A program made the position numbers and the translations under genes. Below are positions 25,570-33,009 of a DNA stretch of 57,687 bases, one piece after another; position 1 is the stretch's first letter, and each line of letters begins with the position of its first letter. A model generated the notes under the pieces. That model was not told the DNA's origin, searched no databases, and saw only the letters and a program-made list of their open reading frames with translations. Source of the DNA: Micromonospora cabrerizensis (GTDB lineage: Bacteria > Actinomycetota > Actinomycetes > Mycobacteriales > Micromonosporaceae); the NCBI RefSeq assembly GCF_022230955.1, contig NZ_JAKKFI010000107.1:1-57687 (forward strand), in the 5' to 3' direction.

Positions 25570-26105
25570 CGCGCCACCGGCAGGTCCAACCGGGCGATGC
25601 CGAACGCCGTCGACGCCACGATGCCGCGCTCGTCGAGCAGGCCGAACGCCGGGAACCCCTTGACCCCGAAGGCCAGCGGGAGCGCGCCGGTGCCCGGCTC
25701 CACGAAGACGGTCGCCAGGCCGGCGAACCGATCGGCGTACGGCTGGGTCTCCGGGCCCTTCCCGACCACCACCACCCAGACGTGCTCCGCGCCGCCGGGC
25801 ATGGTCCGGGCCCGGTCGATGAGCACCGGCAACTGCTCCTCGCAGTGCTCACAGCTGGGCGACAGGAACGCCACCAGGGTCATCGGCGGCAGGTCGGCGC
25901 GGGAGAACAACCGACCGTCCACGGTGGTCGAGACGAAGTCACCGGGGATCGACCCCACCTCCAGCATCACCGCCGGGGGCTGGCCCTGCTGGTCGCTGAG
26001 CAGGTCGGAGTGCTCGCGCAGCCGGCGGACCACACCGAGCAGCAGGACCAGGTTGAGCAGGCCGAGAGCGGCGACGACAACGACGGCGACGGTCAACAGC
26101 GCCAT
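25566..26105 (-). CDS. membrane-anchored thioredoxin-like (TlpA/MauD-type) protein
   Basis: A 179-residue protein with one N-terminal membrane segment (residues 3-26) and a thioredoxin fold facing outside. The redox motif is CEHC (Cys85 and Cys88) in FLSPSCEHCEEQL. GFPAFGLLDERG supplies the cis-Pro region. It lies next to a MauE-like gene; in methylamine utilisation MauD (thioredoxin-like) and MauE act together to form disulfides in the small Cys-rich subunit. I infer the same for the Cys-rich peptide here. Confidence 0.85.
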   Translation of the reverse strand: MALLTVAVVVVAALGLLNLVLLLGVVRRLREHSDLLSDQQGQPPAVMLEVGSIPGDFVSTTVDGRLFSRADLPPMTLVAFLSPSCEHCEEQLPVLIDRARTMPGGAEHVWVVVVGKGPETQPYADRFAGLATVFVEPGTGALPLAFGVKGFPAFGLLDERGIVASTAFGIARLDLPVAR

Positions 26106-26141
26106 GAGGGCTCCTTCGGGGTGCGGGGATACGAACCGGGG

Positions 26142-26696
26142 TCAGTGCCGACCGGCCGGACGGGACGGCCGCGACGGTGTGGGGGCGAAGAGGGCGACCA
26201 GGTCGTCGAGCCGGACCACCACGGCGGCGAGGGGCACCGCCGCACCGACGGCGACCAGGACGGCCGACGCGGACGGCGGCGGACCGGTGGCGGTGGCCCA
26301 GCCGAGCAGGCCGAGCAGCGCCACCACGGCCAGAGCGAGGTTGCGCCCGACGTGCCGGGGCCCGACCGGCGCGTCGGCGGCGCCGAAGCAGCGGCAGGCC
26401 GGCCGGGCGCCCCGACGCAGCGCCCCGACGATCGCGGCGGTGAGCACACCCAGCAGCCCGACGGCGAGCACCAGCCCGACCGGCACGGTCCGGGGGGCGG
26501 CAAGCAGCACCACGACGGCGGCCTCGGCGGTCACCGCGACCCGGGCGGCGGGCACGGTCCAGCGGTCGGGCACGCCGAACTGGCCGACCGACCCGACGAA
26601 TTCCGTGAAACCCGCCCGGGTCCGCAGCTTGCCGACGACCGCGGCGAGGAACACCAGGGCCAGCAGCAGCCGTGCGGTCAGTTCCAGGGCTCGCAT
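26142..26696 (-). CDS. MauE-family redox membrane protein
   Basis: A 184-residue integral membrane protein with four hydrophobic segments. The start (LTARLLLALVFLAAVVGKLR) and the CRCFGAA motif (Cys101 and Cys103) match MauE/DoxX-like proteins that exchange electrons with a periplasmic thioredoxin, as VKOR or DsbD analogues. ATG at 26696 has GGGAGG nine bases upstream. It is the first gene of the operon and 36 bp before the thioredoxin gene. Its promoter carries a SARP-type box. Confidence 0.85.
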   Translation of the reverse strand: MRALELTARLLLALVFLAAVVGKLRTRAGFTEFVGSVGQFGVPDRWTVPAARVAVTAEAAVVVLLAAPRTVPVGLVLAVGLLGVLTAAIVGALRRGARPACRCFGAADAPVGPRHVGRNLALAVVALLGLLGWATATGPPPSASAVLVAVGAAVPLAAVVVRLDDLVALFAPTPSRPSRPAGRH

Positions 26697-26726
26697 CCGT
26701 ACGCACCTCCCATTGCCGGGAGGCCC

Positions 26727-26758
26727 ACGCTAGAAGTGGCGGATACATCGCGGATACA
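26727..26758 (-). promoter_or_regulatory. SARP-type box and promoter for the MauE-TlpA-ABC operon
   Basis: On the minus strand the heptamer TGTATCC occurs at 26758-26752 and again at 26747-26741: two copies with an 11-bp period. Eight bases after the second copy comes TAGCGT at 26732-26727. Heptameric direct repeats with 11-bp spacing, 8 bp from the -10 and no good -35, are the known layout of SARP-activated promoters. The start codon of the MauE gene is 30 bp further on. Confidence 0.75.
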
Positions 26759-26785
26759 TCGGCTCTCGCCGACCTCCGACTCGGC

Positions 26786-26817
26786 TGTACCGGCGGTGTA
26801 CCGACCCGCCGTAGCGT
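26786..26817 (+). promoter_or_regulatory. SARP-type box and promoter for the Cys-rich peptide gene
   Basis: TGTACCG occurs at 26786-26792 and 26797-26803 (11-bp period). It is followed after exactly eight bases by TAGCGT at 26812-26817, the same -10 as in the opposing promoter. The spacers between heptamers, GCGG here and GCGA there, also agree. The peptide start codon is 35 bp downstream. Confidence 0.75.
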
Positions 26818-26852
26818 CCCGGCAACGATCCGTATCGAGGGGAGGTGAACGA

Positions 26853-27068
26853 ATGTTCCGTCGACTGGAGAACCTGGGCGAGCGGATGCTCGGCGTGTTC
26901 GTACCCAAGGTGACGGCAGCCGCCGGCTGTCCGCCGGACCCGTACTGCGCGCTCTGTGGGACGTGCTACTTCAAGCGGTGCAGCACGAGCCTGGGCTGCA
27001 AGACGACCTGCGGAAGCTGCGGTTACTACTGCAGCGCGGGCGCGAGCACGATGTCCGCCCTCTGCTGA
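26853..27068 (+). CDS. short leader plus 10-cysteine peptide (putative exported precursor)
   Basis: A 71-residue peptide. Residues 1-25 look like a leader: charged and amphipathic (FRRLENLGERMLGVFVPK), ending TAAAG with an Ala-x-Ala-type cleavage possibility. Residues 26-71 contain ten cysteines (26, 32, 35, 38, 43, 49, 53, 56, 60, 71), many Gly, Ser, Thr and Tyr, and no long hydrophobic stretch. ATG at 26853 has GGGGAGGTG nine bases upstream. I do not recognise the family. The context (SARP boxes, thioredoxin, MauE, ABC exporter) suggests a disulfide-rich exported peptide, for example a bacteriocin-like or signalling product. A metal-binding protein is the main alternative. Confidence 0.7.
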   Translation: MFRRLENLGERMLGVFVPKVTAAAGCPPDPYCALCGTCYFKRCSTSLGCKTTCGSCGYYCSAGASTMSALC

Positions 27069-27077
27069 GGCGGTGAC

Positions 27078-27113
27078 GGTGTGCCGTCCGGCCCCGGGGC
27101 CGGGCGGCACACC
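27078..27113. terminator. bidirectional hairpin after the Cys-rich peptide gene
   Basis: Two 18-base arms, GGTGTGCCG-T-CCGGCCCC and GGGGCCGG-G-CGGCACACC, are adjacent and complementary except for one T-G pair. The structure lies 9 bp after the peptide stop and 24 bp beyond the signal peptidase stop, so it can end both convergent transcripts. There is no T tract, which is usual in actinobacteria. Confidence 0.75.
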
Positions 27114-27137
27114 GTTCTGCGGGTCACCGGGCCGTGC

Positions 27138-27611
27138 TCAGCTCGGGCGCGGTCGCGGTCGGACCGCCACGCCCAGCACGTCCGGCTCCGGGATGTAGCC
27201 GCACTCGCGGGAGTCGTAGCTCTGCGACGGGTTGTCGCCGAGCACCACCAGCCGACCGGCCGGCACGACCCGCTCGCCGCTCTGGCGCAGCAGCGGCACC
27301 CGGTCCACCGGCACCGGGTCGCCGGGCACCGCGTACGCCCGCTTGATCAGCAGGCCAGGGGCGCCCGGAACGTCGGGGCGGGCCGGTCGCCCGGCGGTCA
27401 TCCCCGCCGGAGCCACCACCACGACCACGTCGCCGGGCCGGACCCGGGCCAACGGCACGCGCCGGGCCAGCACCCGGTCACCGGAGCGCAGCGTCGGCTC
27501 CATGCTGCGCCCCACCACCGCGACCAGCAGCAGGTGCCGGCGCGCCCAGATCAGGCCGGCGGTGGCCGCCGCGAGTACGGCGGCCACCGCGAGCCATCCC
27601 AGCACCGGCAT
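27138..27611 (-). CDS. S26-family signal peptidase
   Basis: A 157-residue type I signal peptidase-like protein. It has an N-terminal membrane anchor (about 5-25), the catalytic Ser in VGRSMEPTL (Ser36), the catalytic Lys in LLIKRAYAVPGD (Lys90) and a C-terminal LGDNPSQSYDSREC box. It is shorter than housekeeping LepB. It starts 3 bp after the pheT stop, so it is expressed with pheST, yet it converges on the Cys-rich peptide gene and could process that leader; this link is inference only. Confidence 0.85.
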   Translation of the reverse strand: MPVLGWLAVAAVLAAATAGLIWARRHLLLVAVVGRSMEPTLRSGDRVLARRVPLARVRPGDVVVVVAPAGMTAGRPARPDVPGAPGLLIKRAYAVPGDPVPVDRVPLLRQSGERVVPAGRLVVLGDNPSQSYDSRECGYIPEPDVLGVAVRPRPRPS

Positions 27612-27614
27612 CGC

Positions 27615-30161
27615 TCAGGCGCCGCGCAGGGTCGCGCCGAGGCGCTCCGCCGCGACGGCGACCGCCGCGTCGCGGGCCGCGACCGCCTCCTCGACCGTCA
27701 GCGTCCGGTCCGGTGCCCGGAAGGTCAGCTTGTACGCCAACGACCGGCGACCGTCACCGAGCTGCGCGCCGGAGTACACGTCGAACAGCCGCACGTCCTC
27801 CAGCAGCTCACCGGCGCCCGCCTCCAACGCCCGGCGCACCTGCTCCGCCGGCACCGAGTCGTCCACCACCAGGGCCACGTCGATCAGCGCCGGCGGGAAG
27901 CCGGACACCGTCGGCGCGGGCGTCACCGGGGTCGGCGGCAGCGCGTCGAGGTCCAGCTCCATCGCGCAAGTGCGGCGGGGCAGCTCCAGCGCCGCGACCA
28001 CCAACGGGTGCAGCTCGCCGGCGTGTCCGACGACCGAGCCGTCGACCCGTAGCTCGGCGCAGCGACCCGGGTGCCACGGCGCGTACTCGGCCGCCCGCAC
28101 CTCGACCCGCTCGCCGGTGACACCGGCGGCGTCGAGCACGTCACGGGCCGCCTCGATCGCGTCCGCCCAGCCGGCCGGTCGACCCGCACCCCACCAGCCG
28201 GCCGGGTCGAGGTCGCCGGCGAGCACCACCGCGACGTGCACCGGCTGCGCCGGCACCACCGCGTCGGCGGCGGCGAACTCCGCGTCGGTGGGACGCCGGT
28301 CCACACCCATCTCCGGCGGGCTGCCGGCACCGACGCGCGGGTGGAAGACCGCACCGATCTCGTAGAGGGCGAGGTCGCGGTGACCCCGACCGAGGTTGCG
28401 CTTGAGGATCCCGAGCAGCGGGCCGAGCAGCGTGGTGCGCAGCAGCGGCTCCTCCTCGGACAACGGGTTGGCCAGGCGCACCGCCGGTCGACGCGGGTCG
28501 TCGGCAGCCAGGCCGAGCTGGTCGGCCAGCTCCGGCGACACGAACGGGTGCGCGAGCACCTCCACGTACCCCCGCTCGGCGAGGGACCCGGCGACCGCCC
28601 GGCGCCGACGCTGCCGCAGCGTCAGGCCGCGACCGGGAGGCGCGGTCGGGAGCACCGACGGCACCCGGTCGTACCCGTCGAGGCGGACCACCTCTTCCAC
28701 CAGGTCGGCCGGGTCGGTCAGGTCGGGCCGCCAGGACGGCGGGGTGACGCTCAGCGCCGTCCCGGCCCCGCTGGCCACACCGACCGCGCCCGGGTCCTCG
28801 GACAACCGGTCCGCGCCCTGCGCGACCGTGCAGCCGACCCGCTCCAGCAGGGCGACCACCCGCGCCGGCGGGTACTCGACGCCGACCCGCCGGGTGGGCA
28901 GGTCCGCCGGCAGGGTGATCGGGGTACGCGGCCGGACGTGGTCGATGTCCAGGATCTCCGCGCTCGGCGTGCCACCACCGTGCTCGGTGAGCAGCCGCAC
29001 GGCACGCTGCAACGCGACCAGCGCCACGGCCGGGTCGACGCCCCGCTCCCAGCGCTTCGCGGCCTCGCTGAACAGCTTGTGCCGGCGGGCCGTACGCCCG
29101 ACCATCGCCGGGTCCCAGTGCGCCGCCTCGAAGAGCACGGTGCTGGTGCCGGCGACGACCTCGCTGGTCTCACCGCCCATCACCGCCGCGAGGGAGATCG
29201 GCCCCGTGTCGTCGCAGATGACCATGTCGTCGGCGGTGAGCACCCGGTTGACGCCGTCCAGGGTGGTCAGCTTCTCCCCCGCCTCGGCGCGGCGGACCAC
29301 CAACGGCCCGACGACCCGGTCGGCGTCGAAGGCGTGCATCGGCTGGCCCAGCTCCAGCATCACGTAGTTGGTGATGTCCACCGGCAGCGAGATGCTGCGG
29401 ATGCCGGCGGTGACCAGCCGCTGGGCCATCCACGACGGGGTGGGCGCGCTCGGGTCGACGCCCCGGACCAGGCGGGCGGTGAACCGGTCGCAGCCGACCG
29501 TGTCGCGGACCTCCACCGGGTACGCCGGCGTCTCGGTGCCGCTCGGCGCGGGCACCAGGGCCGGGTCGTGCAGCGGCACGTCGAACGCGTGCGACAGCTC
29601 CCGGGCCAGACCCCGCAGGCTCAGCGCGTACCCCCGGTCGGGGGTGATCTCCAGATCGAGCACGACGTCGTCGAGGCCGACCACCGGGCGCGCGTCGTCG
29701 CCCGGCTTGGCCGTGACGTCCGGCCCCAGCACGATGATGCCGGAGTGGTCGTCGCCCAGGCCCAACTCCTTCGCCGAGCAGATCATGCCCGCGGAGTTGT
29801 GCCCGTACGTCTTGCGGGCGCCGATCGCGAAGCCACCGGGCAGCACACCACCGGGCAGGATCACGACCACCCGGTCACCGACGGCGAAGTTGCGCGCCCC
29901 GCAGACGATCTCCTGCGGCTCCCCGGTGCCGTTGGCGGCCCCCACGTCGACCCGGCAGAACCGGATCGGCTTCTTGAAGCCGGTGAGCTCCTCGATCTCG
30001 CGGACCTCACCGACGACGAGCTGACCGGTGACGGTGGCGGCCAGGTCCACCACGGACTCGACCTCGATGCCAAGGTCGACCAGTGCCTGCTCCAGGTCAC
30101 CGGTGGGCAGGTCGGCGGGGAGGTCGACGTACTCCCGCAGCCAACTGACAGAAACTCGCAT
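27615..30161 (-). CDS. pheT: phenylalanine--tRNA ligase beta subunit
   Basis: An 848-residue PheRS beta chain. The N-terminal tRNA-binding OB domain (GEVREIEELTGFKKPIRFCRVDVG), B3/B4 editing region, B5 domain (CTVAQGADRL region) and C-terminal ferredoxin-like anticodon-binding domain (FPPALIDVALVVDDSVPAE; YKLTFRAPDRTLTVEE) are in the usual order. ATG at 30161 (MRVSVSWLREYV) fits the family's N-terminus; the longer frame is not needed. It lies 40 bp after pheS. Confidence 0.97.
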   Translation of the reverse strand: MRVSVSWLREYVDLPADLPTGDLEQALVDLGIEVESVVDLAATVTGQLVVGEVREIEELTGFKKPIRFCRVDVGAANGTGEPQEIVCGARNFAVGDRVVVILPGGVLPGGFAIGARKTYGHNSAGMICSAKELGLGDDHSGIIVLGPDVTAKPGDDARPVVGLDDVVLDLEITPDRGYALSLRGLARELSHAFDVPLHDPALVPAPSGTETPAYPVEVRDTVGCDRFTARLVRGVDPSAPTPSWMAQRLVTAGIRSISLPVDITNYVMLELGQPMHAFDADRVVGPLVVRRAEAGEKLTTLDGVNRVLTADDMVICDDTGPISLAAVMGGETSEVVAGTSTVLFEAAHWDPAMVGRTARRHKLFSEAAKRWERGVDPAVALVALQRAVRLLTEHGGGTPSAEILDIDHVRPRTPITLPADLPTRRVGVEYPPARVVALLERVGCTVAQGADRLSEDPGAVGVASGAGTALSVTPPSWRPDLTDPADLVEEVVRLDGYDRVPSVLPTAPPGRGLTLRQRRRRAVAGSLAERGYVEVLAHPFVSPELADQLGLAADDPRRPAVRLANPLSEEEPLLRTTLLGPLLGILKRNLGRGHRDLALYEIGAVFHPRVGAGSPPEMGVDRRPTDAEFAAADAVVPAQPVHVAVVLAGDLDPAGWWGAGRPAGWADAIEAARDVLDAAGVTGERVEVRAAEYAPWHPGRCAELRVDGSVVGHAGELHPLVVAALELPRRTCAMELDLDALPPTPVTPAPTVSGFPPALIDVALVVDDSVPAEQVRRALEAGAGELLEDVRLFDVYSGAQLGDGRRSLAYKLTFRAPDRTLTVEEAVAARDAAVAVAAERLGATLRGA

Positions 30162-30201
30162 GACGTCAGACCACCGTTCCCGTGTCTCGTACCCGCATCG
30201 C

Positions 30202-31269
30202 CTACGCCCCGGTCCCGAGCGCGCGGCTGAACCGCACGTCGCCCTCGAAGAGATGGCGGATGTCACTGACCCCGTGCCGGACCATCAGGGTCCGGTCGAT
30301 GCCCATGCCGAAGGCGAATCCGGAGTAGACCTCCGGGTCCACGCCGCAGGCGCGCAGCACCCGCGGGTTGACCATGCCGCAGCCGCCCCACTCGACCCAC
30401 TGCGGGCCGTCGCGGTGCTCCGGGAACCACACGTCGAACTCCGCCGACGGCTCGGTGAACGGGAAGTAGTGCGGCCGCCACCGGGTCTTCGCCTCCGGGC
30501 CGAACATCGCCCGGGCGAAGTGGTCCAGCGTGCCCCGCAGGTGCGCCATCGTGATGCCCTTGTCCACCACCAGACCCTCGGCCTGGTGGAACACCGGGCT
30601 GTGCGTGGCGTCGATCTCGTCGGTGCGGTAGACCCGGCCGGGCACGATCACGTAGATCGGCGGCTTGCGGCTGAGCATGGTGCGGGTCTGCACCGTCGAG
30701 GTGTGCGTTCGTAGAACGAGGCCGGAGCCCTCCGGTGCGATGTGGAACGTGTCCATCAACCCGCGCGCCGGGTGGTCGGCGGGGATGTTCAACGCGTCGA
30801 AGTTGACCCACTCCAGGTCGACCTCGGGCCCCTCGGCCACCTCGTAGCCCATCCCGACGAACAGGTCGCTGATCGACTCCATCAGGGTGCTCAGCGGGTG
30901 TCGGGCGCCCCGGGGACGCCGGTTGAAGGGCAGGGTGACGTCCACCCGCTCCTCGACCAGCACCCGCTGGGCCTGCTCGCGCTCCACCACCTCGGCGCGG
31001 TCGGCGTACGCGGTCTCGATCGCCCGGCGGGCCTCGTTGACCCGCTTGCCGGCATCGGACTTCGCGGCCGGCGGCAACGCGCCGATCTCCCGGCGGGCCA
31101 GCGAGACCGGTGACCGGTCACCGAGATGCACCGAGCGCAGCGCGGTCAGCGCGTCCGGGTCGGCGGCCGCCGTGAACGCCTTCGTGGCGTCCGCGACAGC
31201 CTCGTCCAGGGCGGCGGGGTCGAGCAGGGCAACCTGCTTCGGGTCGTACGGATCGTTGCGGTAGCTCAT
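30202..31269 (-). CDS. pheS: phenylalanine--tRNA ligase alpha subunit
   Basis: A 355-residue PheRS alpha chain. An N-terminal coiled coil (residues about 1-90) precedes the class II catalytic core, with motif 2 in TRTMLSRKPPIYVIVPGRVYR and VFHQAEGLVVD, and motif 3 in FAFGMGIDRTLMVRHGV. ATG at 31269 is used. It is preceded by a leader with an attenuator-like structure. Confidence 0.97.
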   Translation of the reverse strand: MSYRNDPYDPKQVALLDPAALDEAVADATKAFTAAADPDALTALRSVHLGDRSPVSLARREIGALPPAAKSDAGKRVNEARRAIETAYADRAEVVEREQAQRVLVEERVDVTLPFNRRPRGARHPLSTLMESISDLFVGMGYEVAEGPEVDLEWVNFDALNIPADHPARGLMDTFHIAPEGSGLVLRTHTSTVQTRTMLSRKPPIYVIVPGRVYRTDEIDATHSPVFHQAEGLVVDKGITMAHLRGTLDHFARAMFGPEAKTRWRPHYFPFTEPSAEFDVWFPEHRDGPQWVEWGGCGMVNPRVLRACGVDPEVYSGFAFGMGIDRTLMVRHGVSDIRHLFEGDVRFSRALGTGA

Positions 31270-31349
31270 GGCGTACGGGCACTCCCTCACGGCGGCGCCA
31301 GCCCTCACCGGGGGCGGCTAAGCGAGTCTACGGACGCGCGGCTGTGCCG

Positions 31350-31415
31350 CAGCCCGCCGGTAGGAGTTGTGCAGGGAGCAGGTCAGGCCCGCCGCCCGCC
31401 GACACCGGCGGGCTG
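31350..31415 (-). promoter_or_regulatory. attenuator-like alternative hairpins before pheS
   Basis: On the minus strand CAGCCCGCCGG (31415-31405) can pair locally (CCCGCCG at 31395-31401 with CGGCGGG at 31406-31412, four-base loop) or over a distance with CCGGCGGGCTG (31360-31350), an exact 11-bp complement. The two pairings exclude each other. The local hairpin overlaps the end of a small leader ORF. This is the architecture of transcription or translation attenuation; which fold is permissive cannot be told. Confidence 0.5.
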
Positions 31416-31442
31416 GCTAAACGAACGCCGTGACGCGTTCAT
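31383..31442 (-). CDS. putative pheST leader peptide
   Basis: A 19-codon ORF, MNASRRSFSQPAGVGGRRA, starts with ATG at 31442 and has AGAGGAGA about 11 bases upstream. It contains a single Phe codon, TTT, which is rare at this GC content, before the hairpin region. A leader peptide sensing charged tRNA-Phe is possible, but one Phe codon is weak evidence. Confidence 0.4.
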   Translation of the reverse strand: MNASRRSFSQPAGVGGRRA

Positions 31443-31489
31443 GGGCGGACGCTCTCCTCTGCTGTCAGTCGCGCCGGGCACGATCACCC

Positions 31490-32287
31490 TCAGCGCTGTG
31501 CTCTCGCTGAAGCGTACAGGCACACCGCCGCCGCGGCAGCCAGGTTGAGGCTCTCCGCGCGCCCGTACAACGGCACCCGCACCCGGGCGTCGGCGGCGGC
31601 GGCCAACTCCTCGGGCAGGCCGTGCGCCTCCGAGCCGAACAGCCAGGCGGTGGGCCCGACGAGCCGACCGTAGTCGGTCATGTCGTCTAGGTCGCTGTCG
31701 CCGTACCCCGTGGTGGCGAAGATCGATAGCCCGGCGGCCCGCAGCGCGTCGACCACCTGGACCGGGTCGGCGGCGCGCACCACGTCGAGGTGGAAGAGAC
31801 TGCCGGCGGAGGCCCGGACACACTTGCCGTTGTACGGGTCGACGGCGTCACCGGCGAAGACCACCGCGCCCGCCCCGGCCGCGTCGGCGGTGCGCAGCAC
31901 CGTGCCGGCGTTACCCGGGTCGCGGATCTCGGCGAGCACCGCCACCAGCCGGGGCCCGCCCGCGAGGGCCTGCTCCAACGACACGTCGAGGTGCCGGCAG
32001 ACGGCGACCAGCCCCTGCGGGGCGACGGTCTCGGTCAGCGCGGCGAGGGCCTCGTCGGTGACCTCGGAGACCGGCACGTCGGCGCGGGCCGCCGTGGCGG
32101 CCAGATCCGGGTGCCGGTCGAGGGCGGTGGGCGTACCGAACAACTCGGTGACCACCTCCGGCCGCGCGAGGGCCTCGCGGACCGCCTGTGGGCCCTCGGC
32201 CAGGAACTGGCCGGTGGCGTCGCGGTCCCGACGACGTTGCAACCGACGGGCGGCGACAATCCTGGGGGTACGCGGGGTGAAAGCCAT
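31490..32287 (-). CDS. TrmH/SpoU-family RNA 2'-O-methyltransferase
   Basis: A 265-residue SPOUT methyltransferase that moves a methyl group from SAM to a ribose in tRNA or rRNA. The N-terminal substrate-binding domain is at about 5-90. The three SpoU motifs are EIRDPGNAGTVLRTADAAG (about 130), WLFGSEAHGLPEEL (about 215) and SLNLAAAAAVCLY (about 245). The target nucleotide is unknown; the position between rplT and pheS is common for this gene in actinobacteria. ATG at 32287 begins MAFTPRTPRI. Confidence 0.93.
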   Translation of the reverse strand: MAFTPRTPRIVAARRLQRRRDRDATGQFLAEGPQAVREALARPEVVTELFGTPTALDRHPDLAATAARADVPVSEVTDEALAALTETVAPQGLVAVCRHLDVSLEQALAGGPRLVAVLAEIRDPGNAGTVLRTADAAGAGAVVFAGDAVDPYNGKCVRASAGSLFHLDVVRAADPVQVVDALRAAGLSIFATTGYGDSDLDDMTDYGRLVGPTAWLFGSEAHGLPEELAAAADARVRVPLYGRAESLNLAAAAAVCLYASARAQR

Positions 32288-32370
32288 GGTGTGCGCTCCT
32301 CCGGCACGATTGAGGCGCCCCCCGGACGGCGGTGCCGACACGGGAGACGCCTCGCTCTGGTGCGTGGGGA

Positions 32371-32763
32371 TCAGGCGGCCTGAGCCGCCGCGCCGCCGGT
32401 GCCCTCGGCCGTGACCGCGGCCCGGGCCAGCTCGACGATCGCCGCGAAGGAGGCGGCGTCGTTGACAGCCATGTCGGCCAGGATCTTGCGGTCGACCTCG
32501 ATGCCGGCCAGACGCAGGCCCTGGATCAGGCGGTTGTAGGTCATCCCGTTGGCCCGGGCGCCCGCGTTGATCCGCTGGATCCACAGCTGCCGGAAGTCGC
32601 CCTTGCGGTCGCGACGGTCCCGGTAGGCGTACTGCATCGAGTGCAGCACCTGCTCCTTGGCCTTGCGGTACAGCCGGGAGCGCTGACCGCGGTAACCGCT
32701 CGCGGACTCCAGCAGGGTACGACGCTTCTTCTGGGCGTTTACAGCCCGCTTGACGCGTGCCAT
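32371..32763 (-). CDS. rplT: 50S ribosomal protein L20
   Basis: A 130-residue L20, slightly longer than the usual 118-120 because of an Ala/Gly-rich tail. MARVKRAVNAQKKRR at the start and DRRDRKGDFRQLWIQRINAG are diagnostic. It binds 23S rRNA early in 50S assembly. It is the third gene of infC-rpmI-rplT. Confidence 0.98.
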   Translation of the reverse strand: MARVKRAVNAQKKRRTLLESASGYRGQRSRLYRKAKEQVLHSMQYAYRDRRDRKGDFRQLWIQRINAGARANGMTYNRLIQGLRLAGIEVDRKILADMAVNDAASFAAIVELARAAVTAEGTGGAAAQAA

Positions 32764-32795
32764 CTCAACTCCTTATTACGTAAAGGTGGCGCGCG

Positions 32796-32990
32796 TCAGC
32801 GGCCGAGCAGCTTCTTGATGCGCTTGACGTCGGCCTTGGCCAGCACGACCGTGCCGGTCAGCCGGCGGGTCTGGGTGGAGGGCTTCTTCTCCAGGTTGTG
32901 ACGGAGGCCGGCCTGCTGGGCAACGATCTTGCCCTTGCCGGTCACCTTGACCCGCTTACCCATACCCGTGTGGCTCTTCATCTTCGGCAT
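32796..32990 (-). CDS. rpmI: 50S ribosomal protein L35
   Basis: A 64-residue L35 beginning MPKMKSHTGMGKRVKVTGKGK, typical of the family. ATG at 32990 is set by homology; the frame upstream is not coding. It lies 19 bp after infC and 32 bp before rplT. Confidence 0.97.
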   Translation of the reverse strand: MPKMKSHTGMGKRVKVTGKGKIVAQQAGLRHNLEKKPSTQTRRLTGTVVLAKADVKRIKKLLGR

Positions 32991-33009
32991 GTGGAACGTC
33001 TCTCCCCTG

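Noticed and set aside
26142..26696. MauE-like gene as part of a methylamine dehydrogenase locus
   Set aside because: No mauA or mauB-type dehydrogenase subunits occur anywhere in the window.
26853..27068. Cys-rich peptide as a lanthipeptide, thiopeptide or lasso-peptide precursor
   Set aside because: No LanM/LanB/LanC, YcaO, lasso cyclase or radical SAM gene is nearby, and the Cys-dense region with a thioredoxin/MauE pair fits disulfides better.
31270..31489. T-box riboswitch before pheS
   Set aside because: I could not find the conserved T-box TGGNACCGCG segment or the specifier-loop arrangement; the visible structure is a simpler set of alternative hairpins.
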